The notes: generated by a model not told the origin, from the sequence alone. Shown: positions 12,170-25,114, numbered from the stretch's first letter. The stretch: 64,000 bases of DNA from Saccopteryx bilineata (GCF_036850765.1 NC_089491.1:89498740-89562739), one strand, 5' to 3'. Made by a program: numbers and translations.

Positions 12170-14689
12170 AAAGTTAGAACCCCCTCCCCCCAAAAAAGAA
12201 GTCCAAAGAGATCATCACAAGTCAATAAAACTGCTTTGAAGCTGGGTGTTGGTCACTGTCATCACAAAATATTGAGTGGCTTGCAGTCGTTTTTACATTT
12301 CCAGCTGGCTGGATGGTGCTGTTGGACGCTATTAGCATTCCCGTGGCCCTGTGGGCCTCCAGAGCAAATGGGAGAGGAAAAGTGCTGAACTGCAGCCTGA
12401 CAAGCCAGGGAAGTTTAGCACTGGTTTGTGTAGCTTCCAGCAGCCTGCTGGCTTCAGTTGCCCATAGATAGCCAACAGCTTGCAATTGTGCGATAAGCCT
12501 TTGGATAGAGGAAGACCTTCCCAAGGCACTGTGTGTGGTTCATGCTACTTAACGTCATTTTTGTCCAAAAAGCCTGCTTGGTTGAGTCCCTGAATCTCTC
12601 ATCAAACATTCAATCTTCCCTAGAGAAAAAATAGATTAGAAGGGGAAATAGTTCTGGGGGGGAAAAAGAGCCAGGTTGGGAGGTAGAATCTGGTATGTGG
12701 CCATGGTGACAACAAGGAGAGCAGGAGAGGGTCTAGATTGATCAAGAAAATGGGGGTGTGGAGGGGCTGTAGCTACAGTGAAAAAGAAAGACTTTATCCA
12801 GCCAAATATATGTCCTTAGAAGTTCAAATAATGGTCAATGTCTTTAAATTTTAGTCTGAAGTCATTTTTAGGAGAGGGGAATGTTCTTTTTTGGTTTTGA
12901 CAACAAATAAAGAAGGAATGAAGTATGAGAGGTAAAATGTAGTTATATTTAGAAGGAAATCCATGACTTCCAATGATTTCATCTTCAGGAAACCACAAGC
13001 ATGCACAGAGAGGAGTGGCAAAGGAAAAAGTGGCCGAGGTCCACAGAGACCAGCCCCAATGTTATCGCTGGGGCTCTCCTCCACTGTGCACTGCCCGCCC
13101 CCTTCTGGTGTCATCGCCAGGTCTGGAGAAGACTGAGCGCCCTGTGTTTCACCATCTGAGCTCAGAAGACAAGCTTGGAGCAGAAGTCAGGGATCCATTC
13201 CCAGAGGAGGCTGGTGACTGCTGCCGTTTCTCACGACTCGGAGCCGGTCTTCTCAACTCAACTGTTTACAGAAGCATTGCCGCAGGATTATAATTATGGG
13301 TTTTGTTTGGTAATAAAGAGAACCTGAATCCTCCATGAAAGGAAGAGGAAATAACTCACTCAGAGGTGTGGAGTGACTCTCACACCCACTGCTCACTGGG
13401 ATTCCAGTAGTCGGCATGGGTTCAGGCCAGCGCACGAACCTGAGGTGGGGGGAGCTCGGAGCCCACGGTGGGCAGGAGGGCCCCGGGTCTGCCCTGCCTG
13501 TCCCTCTTCTCAGAGACGTGCTGGAGGTGGCGGAGGTGGCTCTCCCACCTCTGGGACTTCCTTCTGCTCCAGGGAAACTGCTCACTCTGCAGCCTTAGTC
13601 GCTGTCTTTGGCAAGACGGAAATCCTTGAAATACTTGTACCTATTTGCTTGCAATATTGCTTCCTCTTAACTTCTTTTTTTTTTTGGCTTTTCCCTCATT
13701 TTTGGCCCTGAGCCTGCATGTTCTCATTGCTACCCTCCCTGAGTCCTCACCATTCTCTCCATCACTAGAGGCTGTTTCTGAGCACTCTATCTGGTGCCCA
13801 CAACACCAGAAGCTCTGCAGGGCCTCCGGGCACCCTGGGGTCTCTGGTTAGAGCACACACTGCAAGCTTGAGTCCGAGCGCTGAAAGGAGGTGGTCAGCA
13901 CACCTGGACCTTCTACTCCAAGAAAGCTGAAAGCGTGAGCATATAGGTGACTCAACTGCTGGAATAACGCATGTACCACTTCTGAAATATCCCAACAGGC
14001 TCCACAGAGTTGATAAGACAGACAAATCATACTGGGGGTGAATGTAAAATTTATCCTCCTCCTAAGAGAAATCTGCTTGACACTATCTAGCCTCTGTTCC
14101 CTGGACCTGTAACTGACCAAACTAAACTTAGTTTGCCTGAATTCCAAAGAATCTACATTTCTGCACCCGAACGAGAGATGCATTTTTCTAGCAAACTGAA
14201 CAAAGAGGGAAATCCCCAGCTTTCCCCATCCACAGTCTACTTCCTCCAGGACCTAGCGTACCATTAGCATTTGGTTAGAAGAAGCTACATTTTTCCAGTG
14301 CATTATTATGCATCTTGAAAGAACATGGTAGCTGTCCTGACAAGACCCACTATCAATCACTGGTCATTAATCCCTATGGAGTGCTCCTCCTTCTGCAACC
14401 TCACTGAGCCATTTTGACTTAAGGTCCTGCTGGCTGGGCCCAGTGAGAGCATGCCTCCTGGTCCTCTTCCTTCTGCCTCCGGGCCCCTCAGCATCATTGC
14501 TGGGGAGTGTGAGTGCATTTGCTCTGAGGAACTATGGGCTTAATGGATTTTGCAGCACTTCCTCTTCCTTCCTGCTGTAAAGCTCTGGCTTAGCATGAAA
14601 GCCGCCCAGATCCTGAACTCATGGCACCCTGCCTGCCTCTGGAAACACACTGCCATGCTGCAGACCGGGGCTCACTCAGCACTGGCCTA
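12170..14689. other. Intron with a GC-rich patch
   Basis: Unique sequence. About 13020-13600 is clearly richer in G and C than its surroundings, with scattered CpG but not a dense island. ORFs of about 110 codons on both strands there overlap each other and match nothing I know. Confidence 0.5.
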
Positions 14690-14905
14690 TGTAAGAAGCC
14701 CCTGCTTCATCATAACAAGCATGCCAACTACCACTTATAGATTGCTCACTACGTGTCAGGAAGCATGCAAGCACTTGAAGGCATTTAATCTTCACACAGC
14801 CCTGGAAGAGGGTACTATTTTTCTTCCTATATTATGGTTAAGAAAACAGAGACTTAGGTTATTTATTTAAATCAGGTCACATTGCTAGTAAGTAATGATG
14901 CTAGA
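14690..14905 (-). mobile_element. MIR
   Basis: CATTTAATCTTCACACAGCC and AATCAGGTCACATTGCTAGT, the reverse complement of MIR. Confidence 0.8.
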
Positions 14906-15020
14906 ATTCATTCATTATTAAGCTCTTACTATGTGCCAATCTCTGTTCTAGGGACTGGGGATACACTAAAAAAGAAAACAGACTAAAATTCCTTTCATCA
15001 TGGAGCTGATTTCCCACTGG
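14906..15020 (-). mobile_element. L2 3' end
   Basis: CTTACTATGTGCCAATCTCT and CTAGGGACTGGGGATACAC are the reverse complement of the L2 tail. Confidence 0.75.
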
Positions 15021-15124
15021 GGTTTGAACTTAAAGCTGTTTGACCCCCTGGGGGTCAAACAGTGGTTAAATTACTTGTCACTATATAGTTCAGAGGTGAT
15101 CACAACCACAGAGAAAGATTTGTT

Positions 15125-15900
15125 TTAAATGTTTGATCACAACCACAATGAGATGCCACTTCATACTTATTGGATGGCTATTATATAAAAAATAAAAAAT
15201 AACAAGTGTTGGCAAGAATGTGGAGAAATTGGAGGCCTTGTGCATTGCTGGCGGACATGTAAAATGGTATCATCACTATGGAAAACAGTTTGGCAGTTCC
15301 TCAAAAAGTTATACATAGAATTATCATATGATCCAGTAATTCTACTTCTACATATATACTCAAAAGAATTGAATACATGGACTTGACAGATACTTGTCCA
15401 CAAATGTTCACAGTAGCATCATGTTCAGTAGCCAAAAGGTGAAAATAACCCTAATGTCAATCAGCAGATGAATGGATAAGCAAATGTGGCACACATACAC
15501 AGAAGAGTATCATTCAGCCAAAAAGAAGAATGAAATTCCGATACAGGTGCCAACATGAATGAACCTTGAAAATATTCTAAGTGAAATAAGTTGGGCACAA
15601 AAGAATAAATGTTCTATGATCTCACTTATATGAGAAATCTAGAGTGGGCATATTTGAAGAGACTGAAAATAGAACGAAGTGACCAGGGTCTAGAGAGAGA
15701 AAAGAGGGAATGGGTAGTTACTATTTAATGGGTACAGAGTTTATGTCTGGGGCGATAAAAAGTTCTAGAAATGGATAGTGGTGACAGTTGAACAATATTT
15801 TGAATGTATAACATGGTGAATGCACTGAATTATGCAATTAAAAACAGGAAAAAATGGTGAGTTTTGTGTTATTTATAGTTTACCACAATAAAATAAATTG
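15125..15900 (+). mobile_element. L1 3' end (ORF2 tail and 3' UTR)
   Basis: It shows the same landmarks as the copy at 11155 (AACAAGTGTTGGCAAGAATG, AATGGATAAGCAAATGTGGC, TTCTATGATCTCACTTATAT) and ends in a 3' UTR with GTGATTGCAATTA-like sequence. Many stops; inactive. Confidence 0.9.
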
Positions 15901-15916
15901 AGTTCATTTAAAAGTT

Positions 15917-16332
15917 GTGTTTTTTTTTGTATTTTTCTGAAGCTGGAAACGGGGAGAGACAGTCAGACAGACTCCCGCATGCGCCCAACCGGGATCCACC
16001 CGGCACTCCCATCAGGGGCGATGCTCTGCCCACCAGGGGGCGATGCTCTGCCCACCAGGGGGCGATGCTCTGCCCCTCCTGGGCGTCGCTCTGCCACGAC
16101 CAGAGCCACTCTAGAGCCTGGGGCAGAGGCCAAGGAGCCATCCCCAGCGCCCGGGCCATCTTTGCTCCAATGGAGCCTTGGCTGCGGGAGGGGAAGAGAG
16201 ATACAGAGAGGAAGGAGGGGGGCGGGGTGGAGAAGCAAATGGGCGCTTCTCCTATGTGCCCTGGCTGGGAATCGAACCTGGGTCCCCCGCACGCCAGGCC
16301 GACGTTCTACCGCTGAGCCAACCGGCCAGGGC
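15917..16332 (-). mobile_element. Bat tRNA-SINE, full length, extra internal repeat
   Basis: Intact A and B boxes. The target duplication CATTTAAAAGTT is at 15905-15916 and 16333-16344. It has three tandem copies of the 22-base CTCF-like segment where others have two; two of the three are intact. It inserted just beyond the 3' end of an L1. Confidence 0.95.
16030..16065 (+). promoter_or_regulatory. Two tandem CTCF-core-like motifs in SINE
   Basis: CCACCAGGGGGCGA occurs at 16030-16043 and 16052-16065, 22 bases apart. A degraded third copy lies just to the left. Confidence 0.5.
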
Positions 16333-16439
16333 CATTTAAAAGTTTGATCACAAAGGAAACCAGCCCAAGAACAAGAACTCAGGAGCCAATGGTCATGGGC
16401 CCTCGGGATGGGAAGCATTTGTCTATTTATTGTCATTTA

Positions 16440-16640
16440 AAAAATATATATTTTTAGAACTTAAATTTAATGGGGTGATATTGATCAATAAGAGTACACA
16501 GATTTCAGTTGGACATCTCCATAGCATTTGGACTGCTGATTATGTTGTGTGCCCATCACCCAAAGTCAAATCATTTTCCCTCACCCTACATTTGTCCCTC
16601 TTTACTCCCTTCCTCCTAACCCCTCCCCCATTCTGTCATT
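16440..16640 (-). mobile_element. L1 3' end, bat type
   Basis: TTAAATTTAATGGGGTGATA, then CATCACCCAAAGTCAAATC, is the reverse complement of the element at 3655. Confidence 0.8.
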
Positions 16641-18269
16641 TGAATTTAAAGTGAACAAACATTTTATCCCCAAGACACTTAGGGAAGAAAAGAAGCCAGT
16701 TTTCCACAAGGCCTCACTCGGCTCATCTTTCATCCAATGGGCCCATTTATCCCAAAATGTACAGTCAGTGCAGTGCAAATGAAACATGTACAGTTTGATG
16801 AAGATGACGGTGAGGAAATATTGAAAACTCGCAGATTTCAGTCATCCAGTTCAAGAGTGTTTAGATGCACCTGGCTAGGAAATTGCTTAGAAAAGAAGAT
16901 TTTTGCCTTGAATTTCTGGAAATTTGTTCTAAGAGTACAGTTGCTCTCGTGATGAATACATATTTTGCATCTTTCTGGAGGTAAGCACAAGTAAGCTGAC
17001 TGCTCAAGGGTGAACACTCTGATCAGGGCTGTGCATCCAGTAAGACTTCCCAGTGAAGAGAAGGCTTCCTGGTTGGTCTTCCAGCTAGGCCCATCGACTA
17101 GAAATTGCACATGGACCAGTACAGCTGTCTTTAAAGTTATTATGCTTTTTCCTGTTTGTGAATTAATGATGATCACGGTAGAAAATCTGGAACATGCAGA
17201 AACATAATAAGAAAGCAAGAATATTGCTTATAATAACATCAGCAAGAGAGCAGCACTGGTCAATCAACTTGGTGATTAAATTTTCTCATTTTCTCTTTCA
17301 TATATATATGACTTATACTAGATGTACATGAATTGTATTACATATAAATGCATTATACTATATACACATGAATTATACTATATATAAGCTGGTTTCCCTT
17401 TCTCTTTAACATTATACTACATAAATATTCTTTGAAAACATGACTTTTAGTGACTGTCTAAAATTATATCATATGAATATGTGATTCAACATTATGAATG
17501 AGACTGTGGAAGCCTAGTAGAAACTTGGTTTTGTTGTCAGTCTGACAGCATGATCCTTTTGGTCCTATACAATTGGAATTCTTATTCTAATGGATGCTAT
17601 GTTTATAACAGGATTATTTAAGGCATGTATTAAGAATCAGGCCTTGGATTAAGTAGGTGGGGTCTCCTCTAACTAGCAGTGACTTCTCTCCCAGTTGATG
17701 TGTCTCTACCAGGGAAAAGGCACATTGTTCTCTCAGCCTGAAATCTTCCCTGAGGTTTAGGGGAAGGTACTATTGCAGTGGAGAAATCCAGCTCTCTCCT
17801 GATCCCATAGAAGTTTCAAATTTTCTAGGAAGGAGCATCTAGGTGGTGAATGAGTACCCTCTCATTTTTCCAGCAAAGCACTTGCAGATTCTGTGCCAAC
17901 CTCTTGGGATTAGAGTGTGGAGGTCAGAAGTCAGTGTGAGAGCCTGAGGGACCCGGGGACCCGGGAAAGCAGGCCAGCCATCGTCAGGCCGCACATTGTA
18001 CCTAATTTCAGACTGTTACATCGCCTGCGTATTTCCTTGTTGATCTCCCCCAGGATTTGAAGACTTTTGAAAATCTGAAGCAGTGGCCAGCTGTAGCCCC
18101 ACTGAATGGGTCTGGCTCAGATCTGAGGCATGAGGAGGATAAACAAACAAACAAGGAAAGACAAGGCATGAAAAGGCAGAGCATAAGGGTGCTTTAGGAC
18201 AGTGAGACTACTCTATATGACATGTGCGTGGCATTAGGCCTTAGTCAAAATGCTCAGATTGGGGGACAC
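16641..18269. other. Intron, nothing firm
   Basis: Unique sequence apart from the AT-rich tandem near 17295. An acidic stretch (FDEDDGEE) in the frame at 16737-16952 is not enough to call a gene. Confidence 0.5.
17295..17392. repeat. AT-rich imperfect tandem repeat
   Basis: ACATGAATT..TATACTATA-like segments recur about three times at roughly 30-base spacing. Confidence 0.6.
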
Positions 18270-18490
18270 GGAATGAACCTTAAGGTATACTGTGAACTTC
18301 AGTTCACAATAATGAATCAATTTTGGTTTTTCCAATGTAACAACTATAGACCACACTAATGTAAGATGTAAACAATAGAAGAAATTGTGAGGGGGGGGAA
18401 GAGGCGATAATAGAACTCTGTGTTGTCTGTTTAATTTTCTGGAAACCTAAAACTGCTCTGAAGAAACAGCCTATTAATTAAGAAGAATAG
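18270..18490 (+). mobile_element. L1M 3' UTR
   Basis: CTGTGAACTTCAGTTCACAA, CCACACTAATGTAAGATGT and AACCTAAAACTGCTCTGAAG are typical of older mammalian L1 3' UTRs. Confidence 0.75.
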
Positions 18491-20526
18491 AAGATGTATG
18501 TTAGGCCCAGTACGCCCCATTCTCGCTGTGTTCCACGCAAACAAAGTGAGATGAAACAATTCGGGTAAGTGTGGCAGGATAATGTGGGGAAAAGGATATA
18601 AAAATAGCTTTGTCTTGAAATCTGCCCCTCTGATTAAAAAATACAGTAATAAAATAAAATAAAAACAAGGAGGGGCAGCTTACCTCTCCCTGTCCAGTGC
18701 AGTGGTGATAGGGGCAACTCAGCACTTCAGGGCCTTAAGACAGGCTGTTTGGCCAAGTTCGTTTCTGTACCTGGGGACTTGTTCCCAGAGCAGGATTTTA
18801 AACACTCCTCAATGACTTCTAATAAGGAAAGGAGTGGGGTTCCACCAGAAAGCTCTCATCTTTCCAGATTCCAAAGCTTTGTTGCCACACAGAAAGCCAT
18901 TCCTGACATTTATTTTTTTCCTATCCTTTAGTGCCATTCAGACACATTCAGCACCACAAGTCAGTTTTCTTTTTGGTTCTGTCGTTTTTAGAGCTTTTTT
19001 CCTTTTTCTTTCCACTCCCCCCGCCTTCCCTTTCCTCCCTTTGTTCTTGATTAAAGTTCTGAGTTCCACTTTCCCCGAAGCAGATCATCTGTATTTACAG
19101 TCATAAATCCAAAGAGAAGCCAACATTTTCATTTCTATTGCAGAGAGAGAACACGGCACTTAGTGCTGAAAGTTTCCACAGCGTCATCTCAGGATGAAGG
19201 TAAGGGCAACAGCTATCCTGCTTTAAACAGAAATGGTGACTCTGACACATTAGCTCAGCTGATTACAGTGAGTCACTAAGTCATTGGATTGTAGCTGCCT
19301 ATTTCCCAGTTAAATTCGGATGACCCACACCCATACCTTTGGTGTAAATACCCAGTGGCAGCTCTGCTTATTGAGACATCACCCTTCCACAGCTACAGCT
19401 GATTGGACCATGAGAGACCCACGCTGGACTGTCCGTTCAGATGGATTCTCCTTTGAAAGGTTCCCTTTAAAGAGTTAGCCTTTAGCCAATGCATTGGGCC
19501 AGAAAGCTCAAGTCACCTAAACAAGTAACAAGAGGACAAACCACCCAACTCTGGCAGAGTCCAGAACAGCAGTCCACAGTGGGAGAAGCTGAGGAACAGG
19601 AGTGAATTCCTGCCATATTTCCACAGCCACTCCCCTGAGGCAAATGGCCCAAACGCACATCTTAACACAGCAGAGGTGGGGGCAGAGGAAGGGGCAGAGT
19701 CTTAGCTTTGAAACGCTATTATCATCTTGGATTGGATTCATTCTCGCTACTGAATTCTGACTTATTTTTGTGATTTAAAGTGATGTAAAGTTGTTATCAG
19801 CTGAGAGTGACTGAGAAAAGCCATAGTCTGTAAGCGTTTTGTCTGAGAACATGGGGAGGACCACCACCCTGATTATATTTTTTAAGAGAAACACTGAGCG
19901 ACAAATAATAAAGTTACAATTTGGTTGCAACACTTTTTTTACCTACTAATGGAACAGTAATGTTCATGGCTGGGTCTGTTTTAGAAGCTTACTCTGGGTT
20001 ATATTGAAGAGAATGGATTGGAGAGGAGTTACAAGTGAGGTCGGGGAACTTAAAATTAGAGGATGTTGTAATGTTCCATTTTAGAGATAATTATAAGAAT
20101 GGTAATGAAGAGACATGCATTAGAAGGTACAAACAATAGGACTTGAAGATAGATTAAAAGTGAGAATGAGAGAGAGAGAATTCTCCAGGACTTTTCTAGC
20201 AACTGGGTAGAAGATCTTGGCAGAACTATAAGCTGAAGAACTCTGCAGGAGAAGGAGGTTTGGCGCAGGGAGGAGAGAGGGACCCGTAATAAACTCAAGC
20301 CGTAGCAAGCTGCTGAGGCTATTTTAAAACAGCCTTCCAAAGGGCTTTGGATTCTTTGAGGTGTGTCAATGAACAGAAGGCAAATGTTGGCTTCTGAGAT
20401 GTATTTTGAAAACTGACATATGTGTTGGCTGAAGTCAAGTTTTCAGTTAGCTTGGGAGCAACAAAGTATCCTGTGACATCTCCAGCTCTATAAATCTAGA
20501 GTGAATTCTCATGGAGAAATGCATCT

Positions 20527-20560
20527 GCTCTCTCTCTTGCTCTCTCTCTCTCTCTCTGCT
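20527..20560. repeat. (CT)n microsatellite
   Basis: TCTC repeats interrupted by TTG. Confidence 0.9.
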
Positions 20561-21530
20561 GCTGCAGCTTCCCAAGGGAAGTCCTTGCTCTTCAAAGCAC
20601 CAAATGTTTGACCACTCTTGTCAACAGATCCTAACCTCTATAGGTACTACTTGATGACTTCAGAGGACCTCAGAGCATGACTGTGAGTAACCATCACCCC
20701 TGACAACAGGCAGTGAACTGCACATTCATTTCCCAGTGTGCAGAGCAGAAACATCTGTCTAAAGCCACAAGGCCTAGGTGGATGCAGAAAGCTGCAAACC
20801 CCTGGGGCTCATTCATCTCAACACCAGATTGTTACAGATGTTTGCAGCTGCTGAGAGCCCATTTCCGAAACTTATGGCCTCTTTTCAACTAAGACTGGAC
20901 AGTGGGTGACCCTGAGGATTTCCCACAGAAGGCAAGACCCACCTCCTGCCTCAGCAAAGCTAACACAGGGATTAGGTTTAAAATGTCAGAGTCTTGAACG
21001 AAAGGCAGTTTTTCTTGGCTCCTGCTACTGAGGTTATACTCCCTCTGGCCCTAGATTTGGTGATAAAGAACCGGTTACACATGGTGTAATTTTCAAAGTG
21101 CTGCCTCACTACTTAAATCAGCAACATAAACATGAGATGACTTGGTCACAAGGTTTTCTCCTCCCCAATAAGTCAAATGCATGTGGGACTTCCAAGCAGC
21201 TGTCTGTAGGAGTTGCTGTTCAGATCTTCAAATTTCTTCACCAAAGTTAGGAAGAAATCCCGAAAGAGAGCTGGGTAGAACTGTACTCAAATTATGGTTT
21301 ATAAAAGTACTTTAGGATGAAGAAATTTTATAGAATGGCTTTGCGTGTGCACAATCTGTAAGGACAAAATACCATTTTCCCCCCTCAAACATGAACTTGA
21401 AGTGAAATTTTACCACCTGCTTTTAGAAACTTATTAAAAATTATGATTTAACCAATTTGGTCTGTTTAATCAATTTAATCAAATTGCTCTAAGGCTGTGT
21501 AATATATTAGCATTAGGAGAAGTCTGCTGA

Positions 21531-21566
21531 GAACACTCTAACCAACTGAGCCACATGGCTAGAGCC
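21531..21566 (-). mobile_element. SINE 5'-end fragment
   Basis: A short stretch reading CCAACTGAGCCACATGGCTAG is the reverse complement of the tRNA-like head of the bat SINEs. Nothing else of the element remains. Confidence 0.5.
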
Positions 21567-22325
21567 TCATATACGTTTTAATTTGGAATTTAATGCACTT
21601 ATTTAGCTAATCCATGCAAACACAAGATTAGATTTGCTTTTCATATGCTGTCACCTTTGAGTTACCTACAGTTCTTAAACTCTTGCAATATGTTTTATTA
21701 TCTTCTTGTTATATGACAAAAATATATTTTGTGTTAATACACTTCTGATACAACTATCATACATAATAATTTTCAATGTATAAGTATTATTGAATTATGG
21801 AAAATTAGAATTTAATAAACTACATTCATGAAGAAAACTCAAGCATTCCTATTAAGCACTAAGATTTCCCTTCATAACCTTGAAGGACCTCAAGACTACA
21901 TTATAGGTATGCTTAAGGCTCAGTTAATGAGAGAAATCTAGTAAGTGGCATATCAGACAGAAAGTTTTTCTTGGATTTGAATATGAATAAAATGGGTGAA
22001 AACGGAACAGTTGAGGGACTTAAGAGACCTTCAGGTCTAATCTTTATTTAGGAATTTTAAAGTGACTAATACTTCATTTGGGCTTTTAGTGGGGTACTAG
22101 ATTTCTCTGACAATCTGATGAAGCTATAGATATGCCACCTATAAAATGCATTCTTGCACACTTTAGATACAATTTGAAGGGTCATACAGAACCCATGAAA
22201 TCTTTTTTTTTTTTGTCTTTCATTTTGTAAAATAAAACAAAAGACAAGCATCTTCATAAATCTGTAAATGTGTTTATCACTGTTAGAATAAGCAAATAAA
22301 ACTTAAGAAAAAGATACATACTAAG

Positions 22326-22736
22326 GTTTTTTTTTGTTTTTGTTTTTGTTTGTATTTTTCTGAAGCTAGAAACGGGGAGAGTCAGTCAGACAGACTCCCG
22401 CATGCGCCCAACTGGGATCCACCTGGCACGCCCACCAGGGGGCGACGCTCTGCCCACCAGGGGGCGATGCTCTGCCCCTCCGTGGCGTCGCTCTGTTGCG
22501 ACCAGAGCCACTCTAGCGCCTGGGGCAGAGGCCAAGGAGCCATCCCCAGTGCCCGGGCCATCTTTGCTCCAATGGAGCCTTGGCTGCGGGAGGGGAAGAG
22601 AGAGACAGAGAGGAAGGAGAGGGGGAGGGGTGGAGAAGTAGATGGGCGCTTCTCCTGTGTGCCCTGGCCGGAAATCGAACCCGGGACTTCTGCACGTCAG
22701 GCCAACAATCTACCACTGAGCCAACCGGCCAGGGCC
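22326..22736 (-). mobile_element. Bat tRNA-SINE, full length
   Basis: Duplication CATACTAAG at 22317-22325 and 22737-22745. The tail has become T and TTTTG repeats at its left end. It carries two intact CTCF-core-like motifs. Confidence 0.95.
22432..22467 (+). promoter_or_regulatory. Two tandem CTCF-core-like motifs in SINE
   Basis: CCACCAGGGGGCGA occurs at 22432-22445 and 22454-22467, 22 bases apart. Confidence 0.5.
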
Positions 22737-22900
22737 CATACTAAGTTTTTATCTTTAATTATATCTAGAGTTTGAAATTGGGGTGGGTTGAAGGGTAAAA
22801 AAACTTAATTTTTTGAGACTCTTGATGTTGATTAAATTGTTAGCACTAGGATGTATTGCTTTTGAAACACAAAAGCCTAAAATGAATAAGAAAGGAAAAG

Positions 22901-23062
22901 ATGGAGGAAGGGAGGAAGGAAGGGAGCAGAGAGAAATAGATAGGTGGGTAAGTGGACGGATGGATGGATGAATAGAGAGATAGAAAGATAGATAGATAGG
23001 TAGGTAGGTAGATAGATAGATAGATAGATAGATGATAGATAGATGATAGATAGATGATAGAT
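22901..23062. repeat. Compound GGAA/GGAT/GATA/GGTA microsatellite
   Basis: Successive blocks of tetranucleotides on a purine-rich strand end in three GATAGATAGAT repeats spaced by GAT. Confidence 0.95.
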
Positions 23063-23574
23063 TCCCCTTCTTTAAGTGAAATGATAAAGTTAGGTTTGAG
23101 CTCTTCTGCTCAGAACCAGAACCCCCTCCCCCCAGTTGAAGGACTCAATAATTCTCTTCCTTTTACAAAATTGTCTCTACCTCTAAATTTCTGCTCAGTA
23201 TCCCTGGGGAGAAAGAAGAAGCCAGTGCTACTCCAGTAGTAAAGGGACGGTGAAGGAGCACTTGACGTACGTGACCTCATGAAATCCTGACACCAACCGT
23301 CTGGGTGGAAAAGCTAGGAAGGTGGACAGCATACATCACTGAGCCAGAGATCGACAGTAATAATAATCTTATCTTTATTGTGACACCTTCATCTTACCTG
23401 CGGGGTAACTTAGAACCTAATTTCCCTTCCCAGGAGACACAGGGATTCTCACGTTCACTTTGCAGATGAGGAGGTGAGGCTTTCAAAGAGCTGGTTGAGA
23501 GCAGCAGAAATCAACACAAATCTTTCTGCTCAAACCCAGTGCTCCTCTTAAACCACCTTGTTCTCTACCCAGCA

Positions 23575-24150
23575 GCCAGGGTGGTTCTTCTAAAAATCAA
23601 GGGCGATCACTTCCCATCTCTGCTCAAAACCTTTCACTGGCTGCTTACCTCCTCAGAATAAAATCCCCAAACTTTAATGTGGCCTTACATAATTTGACTT
23701 CCTTCAACTGTCCCCATTTCTTCACCCCAGGGCACCGGGCTCCTTGCTGTCCCTAGAATATTCCACACATGGTTGTGCCCCAGGGCCTTGGCATCGCTTT
23801 CGCACTGGCCTGGACCACACTTTCTCTAGATGTCCAGGGACTCTCCCCCTCAGGCCATTCAGATACTGCTCCAATATAATTTTCTCTGAGTGGCTTTTCC
23901 ACTCTCACCATATAAAACAGCACTCTGTCACTCTCTGGTTACTTTTCTTCATAATACTTTTCACCACCTGGCATATTAGATTAGATTAGATTACAGTCTG
24001 CTTCCCCATGCCACTCAAATAGAAGTTCAATGAGAGTGAAAACTTAGTCTTCATTATTCTCTACTGTGTCCCTTGTAAAAGTCAAAACAGTGCCTGGAAC
24101 CTGGTAGGGGTTTAATAAATATTTGCTGAGTGAGTGAATGAATAAATGCA
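23575..24150 (+). mobile_element. L2 (3' part)
   Basis: CTCAAAACCTTTCACTGGCT, CAGGGCCTTGGCATCGCTTT, and an end at TTTAATAAATATTTGCTGAG with TGAA repeats follow the L2 consensus as I know it. Confidence 0.85.
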
Positions 24151-25114
24151 TGAATAGGTGAACGCATGCTACCTCAGCTCAGGGCAGTAAATTACAAATG
24201 GAAAATGGGGAGGACTAAAGATTCAATTCAGTTTACAAATTCCAGGGCCAATCTTGCCTTCCAAATAGATGGCTGGCTGAGCATTTACACTTGAGCTTTC
24301 GTTCCCAGTATTTCCTGAGTTCATTTATTTTATCTTCTCAGCATTAGAATAAACCAAGCAGTCACCATGCCATGCATACATTAGGTTGAGTCCAACTTCA
24401 GTACTTACTTTCAGAGGGGACTCGGGAGAGAGGCGCTTGGTGAATGTGCAATATGCTGGGCACCTATCTCTGTGTCATTTCTTTAATTCTGCTGACCTGG
24501 TCTGACCTCAGTGAAAGCTAGGCACCCTGTAGAAGTTAAAGATACTAGCGGAATGTAACCAAGTCATCTTTTTTCATCGAGACAGCTGCAGACAGATTTT
24601 ATCTTTCTGTTTTCATGCCTTTGCAATATGTAGTTTTACATCTTGCCAAAAATTCAGGGGAGTAATAATGCAGTTTGTAAGCTTTCTGTATGACAGTCCT
24701 TGTGAGATCAGCCTCTGATGAATATTAATGGCTTTGAAAAGATTGCATCTGGAAGAGATAATCCTAGGGCTGGTTGAAGCATGTACACTACTCATTCTTC
24801 CTGGCCTGTAAATTGCAGTCACAGAAACAATTTGTCAGGAAACAGGGTATTGTGATTTTTTGAATTATTAAAGGTCCTTATAAAAATTTTAAAGATATGT
24901 TTTGAACATTAGTTTTCTATGTCCTGAATCTACAGACATAAAAAGATTAGGATATGTAGCGGTTGGGTCTTGCTAGGGTCAGGAAAAAAGTGCTGTTCAA
25001 TTGTTATCTCCAAAGAAGTAGTATCAATTATCCTAATAAAATGAAATACGCACGAATTCTGAAGCCACTACAGAGTGGAGCTGTTGGTTGTATACTGCAG
25101 AGAGAACCGGAAAG
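24151..25114. other. Intron, complex unique sequence
   Basis: No repeat or ORF. 24540-24880 is compositionally even, with homeodomain-type TAAT and GATAATCC motifs; see findings. Confidence 0.45.

Larger units (their letters stand above)
18491..22316. other. Intron, mostly unique
   Basis: Apart from the CT repeat and the SINE fragment, I see no repeat family. The stretch 19230-19340 has a TGAGTCAC AP-1-type site in complex unique sequence. Confidence 0.5.

Noticed and set aside
13253..13711. Overlapping 106-112-codon frames on both strands
   Set aside because: Chance open frames in GC-rich DNA, with no motif and with frames conflicting on opposite strands.
16737..16952. Possible small gene or retrocopy with an acidic FDEDDGEE stretch
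   Set aside because: Only 71 codons, with no recognisable domain beyond the short acidic run, no splice context and no A tail or target duplication.
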